DNA from: UBA4416 sp044238845
GTDB taxonomy: Bacteria; Bacteroidota; Bacteroidia; B-17B0; Aurantibacillaceae
Length of the DNA: 64,000 nt
Reading direction: 5' to 3'
Assembly: GCA_044238845.1 (NCBI GenBank)
Contig: JBIICN010000003.1
Coordinates: forward strand, 62,001-126,000
Of the stretch, positions 37,076 to 45,524 are shown piece after piece (positions within the stretch are counted from its first letter, which is position 1; each line of letters opens with the position of its first letter). The position numbers and the translations under genes are program-made. Below the pieces are notes generated by a model that saw only the letters and a program-made list of their open reading frames with translations, was not told the DNA's origin and ran no database searches.

Positions 37076-37639
37076 TTATTTGTTATTACAGTAAACATTG
37101 GACTCTTCAACGGGGTACTTTTTTTCTAAATCGATATTGTTAAAACTATTTTTACCCCAAAAGAAAAATTTTTCAAAAAAAGGCAACAATTTACTATCTT
37201 CTATTTTACTTAAAAAATATACTTCATGCTCTTTCTCTTTCATTCCCAAATCATACAAAAGCACATCATGTTCAATTATTCCTAATGAATTAAAATATTG
37301 CTTCATTTTAAAGTATTCACAAACATTCCCACTCTCTAATCTCCCTGCGAAATAAAAAGGCATAAACCATCCAATAACAAAGCAACTCGCCGAAATAATT
37401 TTTCCAATTACATGAAATTTAAACTCGTACCACTTAGAGATTGGAACATTATATTGCTTCATCAGGTGTAACATTTCTGCGCGATGATTCCATTCATCAA
37501 CTTCTATTTGCTTAATAGCAGCTTTCTCTTCTTTATCTTTAACAGAAGCCGCGTGGCCAATGTAGGCGAATGCGGCTGCTTTTTCGGCTGAATAAGCTTG
37601 TTTCATTAAATCAACCAATTTAGAATGTTGAAGTTCCAT
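37076..37639 (-). CDS. Coq7-like ferritin-type diiron protein
   Basis: This 187-residue protein has a four-helix carboxylate-bridged diiron pattern. It shows AYSAEKAAAFAYIGHAA (E...H), EVDEWNHRAEMLHLM (ExxxxH), then a membrane-interacting hydrophobic helix IISASCFVIGWFMPFYFAGR, and MKEKEHEVYF (ExxH). It resembles COQ7/demethoxyubiquinone hydroxylase-like proteins. Bacteroidota normally use menaquinone, so another lipid substrate is likely. It is paired with a methyltransferase 5 bases upstream, which suggests successive hydroxylation and methylation of one compound (inference). Confidence 0.68.
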   Translation of the reverse strand: MELQHSKLVDLMKQAYSAEKAAAFAYIGHAASVKDKEEKAAIKQIEVDEWNHRAEMLHLMKQYNVPISKWYEFKFHVIGKIISASCFVIGWFMPFYFAGRLESGNVCEYFKMKQYFNSLGIIEHDVLLYDLGMKEKEHEVYFLSKIEDSKLLPFFEKFFFWGKNSFNNIDLEKKYPVEESNVYCNNK

Positions 37640-37644
37640 GGTAT

Positions 37645-38238
37645 TTATTTTTTTATATAAAACTTTAGTAAGCCGGTTTCATTTTTATCTATAAATTGAT
37701 AAGACGAAGGAATCTTATTTTTAAATGTATAATAGGTTACCAATTTAGTACCTGATTTACATTCGTTTAATTTAAACATTAAATCTTCATGATATTTTCT
37801 ATATTCTTTTAATGAAACTTTCGATGTTTCATCTAACACACATGTTTTATCTAGTTGTTCGTGGAAAGAATTAAAGAAATAAATACCATTAAATTTTTTA
37901 AAATCTAATGCCGTAAAATCATCATTAATAAAATGAGTGTTTTTTAGTTTGTAGTTCCGCTTAATTTTATTAGAGAGATTGGTTAGGGTCTTTCTTTTTT
38001 CAACACCATAAAAATGCGCTTCAGTTACGACTGAACCAATGCAGCAAAACTTACCAACGCCAGATCCAATATCTAATATCTTATCAGTTGGTTTATCAAC
38101 TAATAATTTAGCAGCTTTAATAGCAATATTAACGGGTGTGAAATGGCGGGCAGAATGTTCTTGATATAACTTAGGGTAAATTGTATCGAAGGCTAAATTA
38201 GTGGGGTATTTCTTTTGTTTTAACTGCTCAAAAACCAT
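37645..38238 (-). CDS. Class I SAM-dependent methyltransferase
   Basis: This 197-residue protein has motif I KILDIGSGVGKFCCIGS, acidic GVEKR (ribose binding), FINDDFTALDF and NSFHEQLDK. The C-terminal half lacks family-specific features I recognise. Substrate is unknown. It is directly upstream of the Coq7-like gene with a 5-base gap on the same strand, so a joint pathway is likely. Confidence 0.75.
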   Translation of the reverse strand: MVFEQLKQKKYPTNLAFDTIYPKLYQEHSARHFTPVNIAIKAAKLLVDKPTDKILDIGSGVGKFCCIGSVVTEAHFYGVEKRKTLTNLSNKIKRNYKLKNTHFINDDFTALDFKKFNGIYFFNSFHEQLDKTCVLDETSKVSLKEYRKYHEDLMFKLNECKSGTKLVTYYTFKNKIPSSYQFIDKNETGLLKFYIKK

Positions 38239-38361
38239 GTAGTAAAAGTAAACTTATTATAAAAGACTTACTAGTAAATTCAATAATTATATGCACTGGA
38301 TATTAACTAATTATTTAGGGGTTTATATACTTTCTTAACTTTTAATCAATACCTTAGTAAA

Positions 38362-38751
38362 ATGGACAATCGCTCACAACAATTAAAAAATTTACGCCCA
38401 ATTATTAATGTAGATAATTCCAAATCAACCGACTTGGAAACATTTCAAACGAATACCTTAAGACCAATTCTTAAATTTCAAAATGATTTGATTTTAACGA
38501 TTATGAATCAGCATTTAGCAGAAAATAAAATAGTAGTTAAAAACTTAACCGATAACAAAAAAATAGAACGTGTACATGAAATTGTAAAAGGTAATTTACA
38601 ATTAAAGCAATTATTTACAGGAATTACTATTGCACTCTTTACAGAAGAAGAAATTACATTTTATCACGAGAACAAAAGAGAAGTTGTAAAACGTACAATT
38701 ACATTGCTATTAGAACGTGTTTGTTCTCAATTAGACAAATTGCAATTCTAA
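38362..38751 (+). CDS. Conserved hypothetical cytoplasmic protein
   Basis: This 129-residue protein has no signal peptide. It begins MDNRSQQLKNLRPIINVDN and is largely helical, with ETFQTNTLRPILKFQND, VKNLTDNKKIERVHEIV, LFTGITIALFTEEEITFY and a C-terminal basic helix REVVKRTITLLLERVCSQL. I recognise no named family. It converges on the hotdog gene with a 1-base gap. Coding potential is good, since it fits between its neighbours with no overlap. Confidence 0.6.
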   Translation: MDNRSQQLKNLRPIINVDNSKSTDLETFQTNTLRPILKFQNDLILTIMNQHLAENKIVVKNLTDNKKIERVHEIVKGNLQLKQLFTGITIALFTEEEITFYHENKREVVKRTITLLLERVCSQLDKLQF

Positions 38752-38752
38752 T

Positions 38753-39175
38753 CTATTTTAAGACAACAAACCACTCAAAATTGGCTTGAAATACTTTAAC
38801 ATTTTGTTCGTCAAATAATTCAACAATAGTTGTAATTAACACTCTTTTCTTAGTTTCTAATTCTGAGGAGATATGCTCAATCGTATTATCCTTTAAAAAT
38901 GCTTTAGATTTGATGATACCTTGTGCAGGCTTTTTGTAAGACACTTCCACTTTTCTGAGAACAGGAATCACATTGTCAATAATTTCTTCAGGAAAAGCTT
39001 TTAATAATAACTGCGCTCCCGAACCTTCAGCTAACGCAAATAATGCCGCTGCATGAACCGTATCTAAGTGGTTCGTATATTCTTTCCGATTATCTAATTG
39101 TAACAAATAATCTGACTCCTTACATAAGGAAATACCTAATAATTGATTGAAGGGAACTTTTGTAATATCTATCAT
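38753..39175 (-). CDS. Hotdog-fold (DUF4442/PaaI-like) thioesterase-type protein
   Basis: This 140-residue protein shows the hotdog pattern: YTNHLDTVHAAALFALAEGS with the central helix, then LRKVEVSYKKPAQGIIKSKA and TKKRVLITTIVELFDEQN strands. The VHAAALFALAE helix is typical of DUF4442 and PaaI relatives that hydrolyse acyl-CoA. No specific substrate can be given. It is alone on the minus strand between two plus-strand unknowns. Confidence 0.68.
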   Translation of the reverse strand: MIDITKVPFNQLLGISLCKESDYLLQLDNRKEYTNHLDTVHAAALFALAEGSGAQLLLKAFPEEIIDNVIPVLRKVEVSYKKPAQGIIKSKAFLKDNTIEHISSELETKKRVLITTIVELFDEQNVKVFQANFEWFVVLK

Positions 39176-39251
39176 ATACTAATTTACTAAAATTTAAAGA
39201 TTATAGTTTTTTATGCGAAACAAATTTAAAACATTAATCGTATAACAAGCC

Positions 39252-39959
39252 ATGGGAACATTATCTGAAAACTGGCTAACAGAAAATCTAATTGATTTTG
39301 AATATAAAAAATATGTTTTATTGGGCTATTTGCAAAAGGTAAAGGAGCATTTTAATGAGCAAAAATTATATCCAGACTTTGCCGAACTCATTGCGCATTA
39401 CAAAAATTTAATTTCCTTAAAAAACAACACAACATCTCTTGAAAGTGGTTTCAAAAAAAACATTAAAGGAATCGACTACGAGAAACTGAGTTTTGTATAT
39501 GAAAATTCGGTTGACTATGCTTCCTTAAATGAATTAAAACAAATCATCGCCTTTAGTGAGCCTTTGTTTATTGATGAATTAAAAAAAGGAAAAACTATTT
39601 TTGACTTTGCAGAACAACATATTCTCACCAATCATATTGGGATAATGCCAATTTACAAAAAAGAGGGTTATTTTATTTTATACCCTTTCCAATCAAAACA
39701 AGTGCAAGTTTATAATTACACTTTATCTAAATTAAATTTATTAGAACAAGAAGTTTATGGCTTAAACTGCTCTTATTTTTCAACCTATACATTGTCACTA
39801 GCAAAACCGGTAGATAAAATAAAATTAGACATTATTGATACAAATCCTCAATTACCAAATCCAGCTGTGTATTTATTTAAAGCAAATGCCACTCTTCCAA
39901 ACGATGAAACTTTTTTACCCATCGCAAAACGTTTGTTGTATAAAAATCTGATTAATTAA
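39252..39959 (+). CDS. Hypothetical cytoplasmic protein
   Basis: This 235-residue protein has no export signal. It starts MGTLSENWLTENLIDFEYKK and YVLLGYLQKVKEHFNEQKLY. The C-terminal half is mixed, with GIMPIYKKEGYFILYPFQS, then NCSYFSTYTLSLA. I recognise no family. Its 3' end overlaps the end of the LRR-kinase gene by 8 bases (convergent). A housekeeping role of unknown type is a guess only. Confidence 0.62.
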   Translation: MGTLSENWLTENLIDFEYKKYVLLGYLQKVKEHFNEQKLYPDFAELIAHYKNLISLKNNTTSLESGFKKNIKGIDYEKLSFVYENSVDYASLNELKQIIAFSEPLFIDELKKGKTIFDFAEQHILTNHIGIMPIYKKEGYFILYPFQSKQVQVYNYTLSKLNLLEQEVYGLNCSYFSTYTLSLAKPVDKIKLDIIDTNPQLPNPAVYLFKANATLPNDETFLPIAKRLLYKNLIN

Positions 39960-41247
39960 CCGAAAGAATTTTTTGATAAATTTCATTAAAAGTTGGACGT
40001 TCTGAAACTATCTCATTAAAACATAAATCTTTTAAAGAAGTAAAATGCTTTAATACTTTTTCATCCATTTTATTTGAATTCATTAACAAATCATCTATCA
40101 AACAACCAAAGGCTCTCACATCTATTTTCTGATGCAATAAGGCATTTGATAAATTCAAATCATATAATGTTGCCGCACCAAAATCTCCTAACAAAACATT
40201 TGCGTCACTATCAATCATCAAATTATGCGCATAGAAATCGCCATGCATAATACCTTTACTATGTAATTGCATCAAAACAGAAGCCGTATTTAACAGCGCA
40301 CTAAAAACTTCATTAGCTGTAAATTGAGTTCCATCATCAAACACATCTCTCGTGCATGAAATAAAGCTTGGTGGCCTACCAAGGTTCTTAAAGGTTTTTG
40401 GAATCAACTCAAACACTAATCCTTCTTTTTGTTGAGGATGTTCTATAATCTTTCCTAACAAGGTTACTAAACTATGATGATTACCTGCTAAAGCACAAGC
40501 ATTCATTTCACTTAATGGCAATCCATCACTAGTCACTTCTCCTTTAAATACCTTAACTGCTACTTCCTTTTTTTGGTGTTTTAAAATAGCTTTTGAAATA
40601 ATACCGGAGGCTCCTTCACCCAATTGTTCTTTCAATTCTAAATCATTCCATGAGATTTCATTCAGAGATTGATTATTTTGTTGCGCCACACTACACGGAT
40701 TATCAGAATAAGCTAACCATGATAATTTTGGCAACCTCATTAGCCATTGAGGTAATACTTTTATATGGTTTGCTGAAATCCTTAATAATTCGATGTTTTT
40801 ACAACTAGCCATTTCATCTGGCAATTCAGATAATTGATTACCTGCTAACGCTACCTTTTGCAAACGATAACAATTACCAATAGATTTAGGTAATTGCGGA
40901 ATTTGATTATTAGTTAAAATCAACCAACGAATATTTTTAGAAATGGCTTTTTCTGAAATATAATTAATGTGATTAGCTTTAAAGCCAACCATTTCCAATA
41001 AAGGACAATCAACCAACACTTCGGGATACTCCGTAAATAAATTATCAGAAAAAAAAGCAATTTTTAATTTAGTAAATCTTCCAAAATCCTTTGGCAAGGC
41101 AGATAGCTGATTACCTGATAAATCAAGTAATTCTAAACTATCTGCTAAATCAAATAACTCTTTTGGAAATTCAGTTAAGCCACAAGATAATCTAATGGAA
41201 GTACAACCCGCTAATTTACCAGATTGTAATTGCTCCAATGTTTGCAT
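39952..41247 (-). CDS. Leucine-rich-repeat protein kinase (eukaryotic-like)
   Basis: This 431-residue protein joins about seven leucine-rich repeats (residues 15-195, e.g. LELLDLSGNQLSALPKDFG) to a protein-kinase domain (about 205-431). The kinase has the Gly loop LGEGASG, the VAIK-type lysine in EVAVKVFK (about 232), HGDFYAHN in place of HRDxxxxN (catalytic Asp about 337, Asn about 342) and GDFGAAT. All catalytic residues are present, so it is probably active. There is no membrane helix. The frame opens at TTG 41250, but ATG 41247 is preferred, 3 bases after pepD. Confidence 0.87.
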   Translation of the reverse strand: MQTLEQLQSGKLAGCTSIRLSCGLTEFPKELFDLADSLELLDLSGNQLSALPKDFGRFTKLKIAFFSDNLFTEYPEVLVDCPLLEMVGFKANHINYISEKAISKNIRWLILTNNQIPQLPKSIGNCYRLQKVALAGNQLSELPDEMASCKNIELLRISANHIKVLPQWLMRLPKLSWLAYSDNPCSVAQQNNQSLNEISWNDLELKEQLGEGASGIISKAILKHQKKEVAVKVFKGEVTSDGLPLSEMNACALAGNHHSLVTLLGKIIEHPQQKEGLVFELIPKTFKNLGRPPSFISCTRDVFDDGTQFTANEVFSALLNTASVLMQLHSKGIMHGDFYAHNLMIDSDANVLLGDFGAATLYDLNLSNALLHQKIDVRAFGCLIDDLLMNSNKMDEKVLKHFTSLKDLCFNEIVSERPTFNEIYQKILSVN

Positions 41248-41250
41248 CAA

Positions 41251-42702
41251 TTATTTCTTTGGTATTCTAACTAAGGTTTCTAACAAAAAGCCCCAATACT
41301 TTTGTACTGAACTAATTTGAACTCTTTCGTCTGGCGAGTGAGCACCTTTAATATTTGGTCCAAACGAAATCATTTGCATGTCTGGATAATTAGTTCCTAA
41401 AATACCACATTCTAAACCTGCGTGACAAGCACTTACCTTAGCCTCAGAATTGTATCGCTCTTTGTATAGATCACTCATTAATTTTACAATAGGTGCAGAT
41501 GGTTTTGGTGTCCAACCTGGGTATGAACCCGCTGCAGTAATTTGTGCTCCTAATAATTCAAAGGCAGATGTAATAGCATGTTGTAAATCAATTTTTTCTG
41601 AATCAACCGAACTGCGTGTTAAACACTGTATTTGATACGCTCCGTCTTTTACAATCACACGAGCCACGTTATTAGACGTTTGCACTAATCCTGCAATATC
41701 GGGACTCATACGATAAATACCATATGGACAAGCATAAATGCTACGTAATAATTTATATTGAAAATCTTTATTAAATACTTGAGCAGGAGCTTCCGCATCT
41801 TCAATAGTCACCACTAAATTTGGATCAGTTGTGCTATGCTCTGCTTTTACTGCTTTTTCAAATTCTTGAATTTGTTTTTTTAATGCATTTGTATCAGCAA
41901 CTGTAATTACCGAAACTGATTCACGAGGAATGGCATTTCTTAAACTTCCTCCATCAACACTTGCAATTTCAATTTGTAAATCCTTACTTAAGTTTAATAA
42001 TAAGCGGTTCATAATTTTGTTAGCGTTTCCTCTTCCACGGTGAATATCCATTCCAGAGTGACCTCCAGTTAATCCTTTAACCGAAATTTTAAAAGCTGCC
42101 TTGTTTTTAGCTGCATCAGTTGCATAACTACCTGTTGCTGTTACATCAACGCCACCTGCACAACCAATAGTTAACTCATCATCATCTTCTGTATCTAAGT
42201 TCAACATGATACTTCCGTCTAACAAGCCGCCTTTTAATGCTAAAGCGCCAGTCATTCCAGTTTCTTCATCAATGGTGAATAAGGCTTCTAAAGCAGGGTG
42301 AGGAATTGTTGTTGACTCTAATAAAGCCATAATGGAAGCGACACCTATTCCATTATCAGCACCTAAAGTCGTTCCGTTAGCTTTTACCCAATCTCCTTCA
42401 ATAAACATTTCAATGCCTTGCGTATTAAAATCAAAATTAGTAGCTGCATTTTTTTGATGCACCATATCTAAGTGACTTTGTAACACAACAGTTACTCTAT
42501 CTTCCATACCTTTAGTGGCAGGTTTTTTAATAATTACATTTCCAACTTCATCTACAATAGTTGGCAATCCTAATTTTTCTCCAAATGCTTTAGCAAAAGC
42601 AATAACGCGTTCTTCTTTTTTTGAAGGGCGTGGGACTGCATTTAAATCGGCAAAGTTATTCCACATAGCTGTGGGCTCTAGTTTTCTTATAACATCGTTC
42701 AT
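41251..42702 (-). CDS. pepD: Aminoacyl-histidine dipeptidase (M20 family)
   Basis: This 483-residue protein matches PepD. It begins VIRKLEPTAMWNNFADLN followed by AVPRPSKKEE, and continues with the zinc-site QSHLDMVHQKN (HxD), GTTLGADNGIGVA, TIDEETGMTGALAL (catalytic Glu-Glu) and LNLDTEDDDEL. The C-terminal SACHAGLECGIL and SFGPNIKGAHSPDE provide the last ligands. The enzyme hydrolyses Xaa-His and other dipeptides in the cytoplasm. It is directly upstream of the LRR kinase and likely co-transcribed. Confidence 0.93.
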   Translation of the reverse strand: MNDVIRKLEPTAMWNNFADLNAVPRPSKKEERVIAFAKAFGEKLGLPTIVDEVGNVIIKKPATKGMEDRVTVVLQSHLDMVHQKNAATNFDFNTQGIEMFIEGDWVKANGTTLGADNGIGVASIMALLESTTIPHPALEALFTIDEETGMTGALALKGGLLDGSIMLNLDTEDDDELTIGCAGGVDVTATGSYATDAAKNKAAFKISVKGLTGGHSGMDIHRGRGNANKIMNRLLLNLSKDLQIEIASVDGGSLRNAIPRESVSVITVADTNALKKQIQEFEKAVKAEHSTTDPNLVVTIEDAEAPAQVFNKDFQYKLLRSIYACPYGIYRMSPDIAGLVQTSNNVARVIVKDGAYQIQCLTRSSVDSEKIDLQHAITSAFELLGAQITAAGSYPGWTPKPSAPIVKLMSDLYKERYNSEAKVSACHAGLECGILGTNYPDMQMISFGPNIKGAHSPDERVQISSVQKYWGFLLETLVRIPKK

Positions 42703-42748
42703 GGTAGTGGATTTTAAATAATTTGAGGTATAAATATAGATATTCTAA

Positions 42749-44170
42749 TTACTCTTTAAAAGAAAATTTAGCAAAACGATGCCCTGTTTTTTTAGAGTAA
42801 GTTAAAACCAACATTTCTTCTTTATTCATCCTATAATTGTACTTCATAAATGATAAATCAGGATTGATGCTGTTATCAAAAATAGATTTCTCGGTTACTC
42901 TACCCGTTAAATCAATTTCAAATAATTTATTGCAATTAAAAAATAAATCAGCTACTTTGTTTATTTGAAATGGGATATAAGACAAAGTTCCGCCTTTACA
43001 GCTTGGTTTTTCGCCCTTTACAAGGTTCGTCATTTTTTGAGCAGCAAATCCTTGTTTATCCTTTGTGTTGAAATTAACTTTTATCCATGGACCAAATTTA
43101 GAATCACAATTACCATTATCGCAAATGGTATTTTGAAACTCACATAAAACAACCAAGTTGTTTTCGTCTAATTGAAAAGAATTAGTTAAATAATAATGGT
43201 AAAACTTTTCTTCGGGAAATACATCTTGAATGTTGTACTGAGCCTGTGACAGGCTCTTTAACTTTTCTGATTCAAGAACGTTATAAAATAAACCTTTCAC
43301 TGTGTGACTTTCCTCCCAATTAACACTTGTATTTTTCTCGACAGCATAAATCCCCGTGCATATCAAATTACCTTGCGGATTAAACTGAAGATTAGCGTCT
43401 AAAAAGCGTTTTTCGTTAATAGCTATTTCTGATTTATACAATGAATCTTTTTCGGAGTTATAACTAACTACAAATAGTTTAGTGTAATCTCCCGGTTCAG
43501 TTTCATTTTTAAAATATTGCTTTTCTGTGTAATATAAATTTTGTTCATCGTCCATCAGCACATTAGTGATAGCAGTTTTAGAAAGAGATTGTTCTAACGC
43601 AATATCTTTACTAAAAACCACTTTTAATCCTTTACTAATAACTTTATACGTTAGTTTTCCATTGGCTATTTCAGACTCTGAAGTTTCACGAAAAGCCAAT
43701 ACGCGATTGCTATCATTTGACAATTTAAACGTGTATTTGCAATAATAATTTTTATCAGTAAACGAAATCTCATCAATAATGGTGTGGTTTAACGACAGCT
43801 CTCCATTAGGTTTTATATCGTTAATATAAACCGTGTACTTTTTTAATTTTTTATCATGATGAGAGCTAAATAAATATATATGCGAATTGAAATATAAAAT
43901 AGTTTCGAATGTATTTGTTTTACCATCTATTTTAGGCATTTCCACTTGTGTTTTGTAAATACGTCTTAACTCTTTATTAGTAAAGCTTTCGATATAAAAT
44001 TCGTTTTCTGATTTTGAGGAGATTACAAAAAAAGATTGACTATTCATTCCAATAACTTCCGGATAAGCAAACTCATCGTTCACATCTGGGCTTAATTGAA
44101 TCGTCAATTTTTGCGAGAAGACATTTAAGCAAGTAAAAACTAAAAATAGGAAACCAAGAATTTTTCGCAT
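42749..44170 (-). CDS. Secreted protein of unknown function, propeller-like
   Basis: This 473-residue protein has a signal peptide (ending LNVFSQ). The mature chain is beta-rich with recurrent spacing, for example ETILYFNSHIYLFSSHHDKK, NVLMDDEQNLYYTEKQYF, FNPQGNLICTGIYAVEKN and ENNLVVLCEFQNTICD. This hints at a beta-propeller, but I recognise no family and there is no T9SS sorting domain. Several paired Cys (CDNGNC, SCKGG) suit an exported protein. Monocistronic. Confidence 0.6.
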   Translation of the reverse strand: MRKILGFLFLVFTCLNVFSQKLTIQLSPDVNDEFAYPEVIGMNSQSFFVISSKSENEFYIESFTNKELRRIYKTQVEMPKIDGKTNTFETILYFNSHIYLFSSHHDKKLKKYTVYINDIKPNGELSLNHTIIDEISFTDKNYYCKYTFKLSNDSNRVLAFRETSESEIANGKLTYKVISKGLKVVFSKDIALEQSLSKTAITNVLMDDEQNLYYTEKQYFKNETEPGDYTKLFVVSYNSEKDSLYKSEIAINEKRFLDANLQFNPQGNLICTGIYAVEKNTSVNWEESHTVKGLFYNVLESEKLKSLSQAQYNIQDVFPEEKFYHYYLTNSFQLDENNLVVLCEFQNTICDNGNCDSKFGPWIKVNFNTKDKQGFAAQKMTNLVKGEKPSCKGGTLSYIPFQINKVADLFFNCNKLFEIDLTGRVTEKSIFDNSINPDLSFMKYNYRMNKEEMLVLTYSKKTGHRFAKFSFKE

Positions 44171-44238
44171 AGAAACATGTATTATCAGATATTAAGATAA
44201 GGAATATATTTGGGATTAAAAAAACCTAATATCAATAA

Positions 44239-44270
44239 AAAAGAGACTTGAAATATCAAGCCTCTTTTTG
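44239..44270. terminator. Terminator after the Cys-rich mini-protein gene
   Basis: The arms GAGACTTGA and TCAAGCCTC (one G-T pair) enclose a short AATA loop, with A- and T-runs on both sides. It lies 15 bases past the stop of the 53-residue gene on the minus strand and can work in both directions. Its presence supports that the small gene is real. Confidence 0.82.
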
Positions 44271-44284
44271 TTTTTATTTACCTA

Positions 44285-44446
44285 TTAGCAACATTTGTTC
44301 GAATGACAGCCACAAGTGCTTTTATTACAATTACACGTATTGCAGTTACAAGAGCAATTATTGTTGCAATTACAATTGTTTACAGATACGCTTGTTGTTT
44401 GACAGTTGCGTGAATTACAAGTGCATGATTGATTTTGATTTTCCAT
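44285..44446 (-). CDS. 53-residue Cys/Asn-rich metallothionein-like protein
   Basis: From ATG 44446 to TAA 44285 the minus strand encodes 53 residues with 14 Cys and 13 or so Asn. It starts MENQNQSCTCNSRNC. Cys lie at 8, 10, 15, 25, 27, 31, 33, 35, 38, 40, 45, 47, 52 and 53, giving six CxC motifs (CTC, CNC, CSC, CNC, CNC, CGC) and a final CC, plus His48. Such density of CxC is the hallmark of metallothionein-like metal binders, but the spacing matches no bacterial family I know. No signal peptide, so a cytosolic metal store or chaperone is the best inference. A terminator follows. Function untested. Confidence 0.68.
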   Translation of the reverse strand: MENQNQSCTCNSRNCQTTSVSVNNCNCNNNCSCNCNTCNCNKSTCGCHSNKCC

Positions 44447-44582
44447 GATGTTTAAGTTTTAAGGTTATATATTTATTGATTTATAACCTATAGACGCTCA
44501 CTTTTAAAAAGGACGCAAAAATTCATATAATAAAGACATGCTCATTTTTAATTTGCTTTATTAACAGTGCGCGTAGGCTTTA

Positions 44583-45524
44583 TTACCTAATAAAATCAAG
44601 CCATAAATCATGTTCTTTTTCAATGAGTTCTATTTCATCCTTCTCATTTTCTTTTTGTATTAAATCCTTCTTTTCTACTTTATTAAAAACCCATCCCGAC
44701 TTATAAATTACTGAGTAAAAGTTACGAAATAAGAAAATATCATCATATGTTTTTACATTTGATACTTTATGGAAATTACTTGGAATTACTGTCGATAGAT
44801 ACTGCCTTATTTGTGGATAATAAATCCAATATAAATCTGTTGTATCTTTTGACATATTATCAATATATACTGGACATATTCCTAAAATTCTAGTCTCGAA
44901 TAAATATCTATCTGTATCAAAAAATGAGTCTTCCTTTATCTTATAGCCAATAATTTTTTTATTATTGAAGTTTATATACTTTAACTTCATCATAAACTCG
45001 TCGTCTTTGTATAATTGAATACTATCTTTAAAAGCATAGTCATTAATAATATTAATTAACGAATTCTCATTAAACAATATTTCATTATTTTTCTCTGGAA
45101 TAAAACGCCAAAGTCGTTTTTCCCAATATACTGCTCTTTCTTGTAAGATAAATAAATCTATAAAACCTTTGCTATTGTATTTCATATCATATATAGACAC
45201 ATTTAACAAATCCACTAATTCATTTTTCGGAAGCTTTGGTTTCCTAATTTTGTAACTAAATAGATTTTCATAAATTCTTTCTGTGCAATATTTACCAGTT
45301 GAATCCCAAACCAACCATTTCCCTTGTCTACAATTAGAATTAAAATATCCTACAGATCTTATCCTCCCATTTTTATAACGAGAAACATACTTCCCATCTA
45401 TTTTCCCTTCATGTTTTTCATAATTACTTATAAAACGGCCTCCTATATATTCACGTTTTTCTTTATCTCTAGCAAATGATGTTAGCAGAAAAATAATTAA
45501 AATATAACTAAAGTATTTTTTCAT
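44583..45524 (-). CDS. MORN-repeat protein with a GldN/PorN-like C-terminal domain
   Basis: This protein of about 313 residues has a signal peptide (MKKYFSYILIIFLLTSF). A MORN-like region (about residues 30-85) has EGKIDGKYVSRYKNGRIRS and RQGKWLVWDSTGK. The C-terminal 190 residues follow GldN, the T9SS periplasmic ring protein: AVYWEKRLWRFI, KDDEFMMKLKY, GYKIKEDSFFDTDRYL, TRILGICPVY, LYWIYYPQIRQYL, YDDIFLFRNFYSVIYKSG and final EHDLW. It is not the core gldN, since gldKLM do not flank it. Start ATG 45524 overlaps the previous stop as ATGA, so translation is coupled; the frame opens further upstream at 45542. Confidence 0.68.
   Translation of the reverse strand: MKKYFSYILIIFLLTSFARDKEKREYIGGRFISNYEKHEGKIDGKYVSRYKNGRIRSVGYFNSNCRQGKWLVWDSTGKYCTERIYENLFSYKIRKPKLPKNELVDLLNVSIYDMKYNSKGFIDLFILQERAVYWEKRLWRFIPEKNNEILFNENSLINIINDYAFKDSIQLYKDDEFMMKLKYINFNNKKIIGYKIKEDSFFDTDRYLFETRILGICPVYIDNMSKDTTDLYWIYYPQIRQYLSTVIPSNFHKVSNVKTYDDIFLFRNFYSVIYKSGWVFNKVEKKDLIQKENEKDEIELIEKEHDLWLDFIR

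Noticed and set aside
44248..44448. 66-codon plus-strand frame over the Cys-rich gene
   Set aside because: It is the reverse complement of the Cys-rich coding frame, runs through its terminator and has no better start. The minus-strand frame with 14 Cys and a terminator is the more convincing one.
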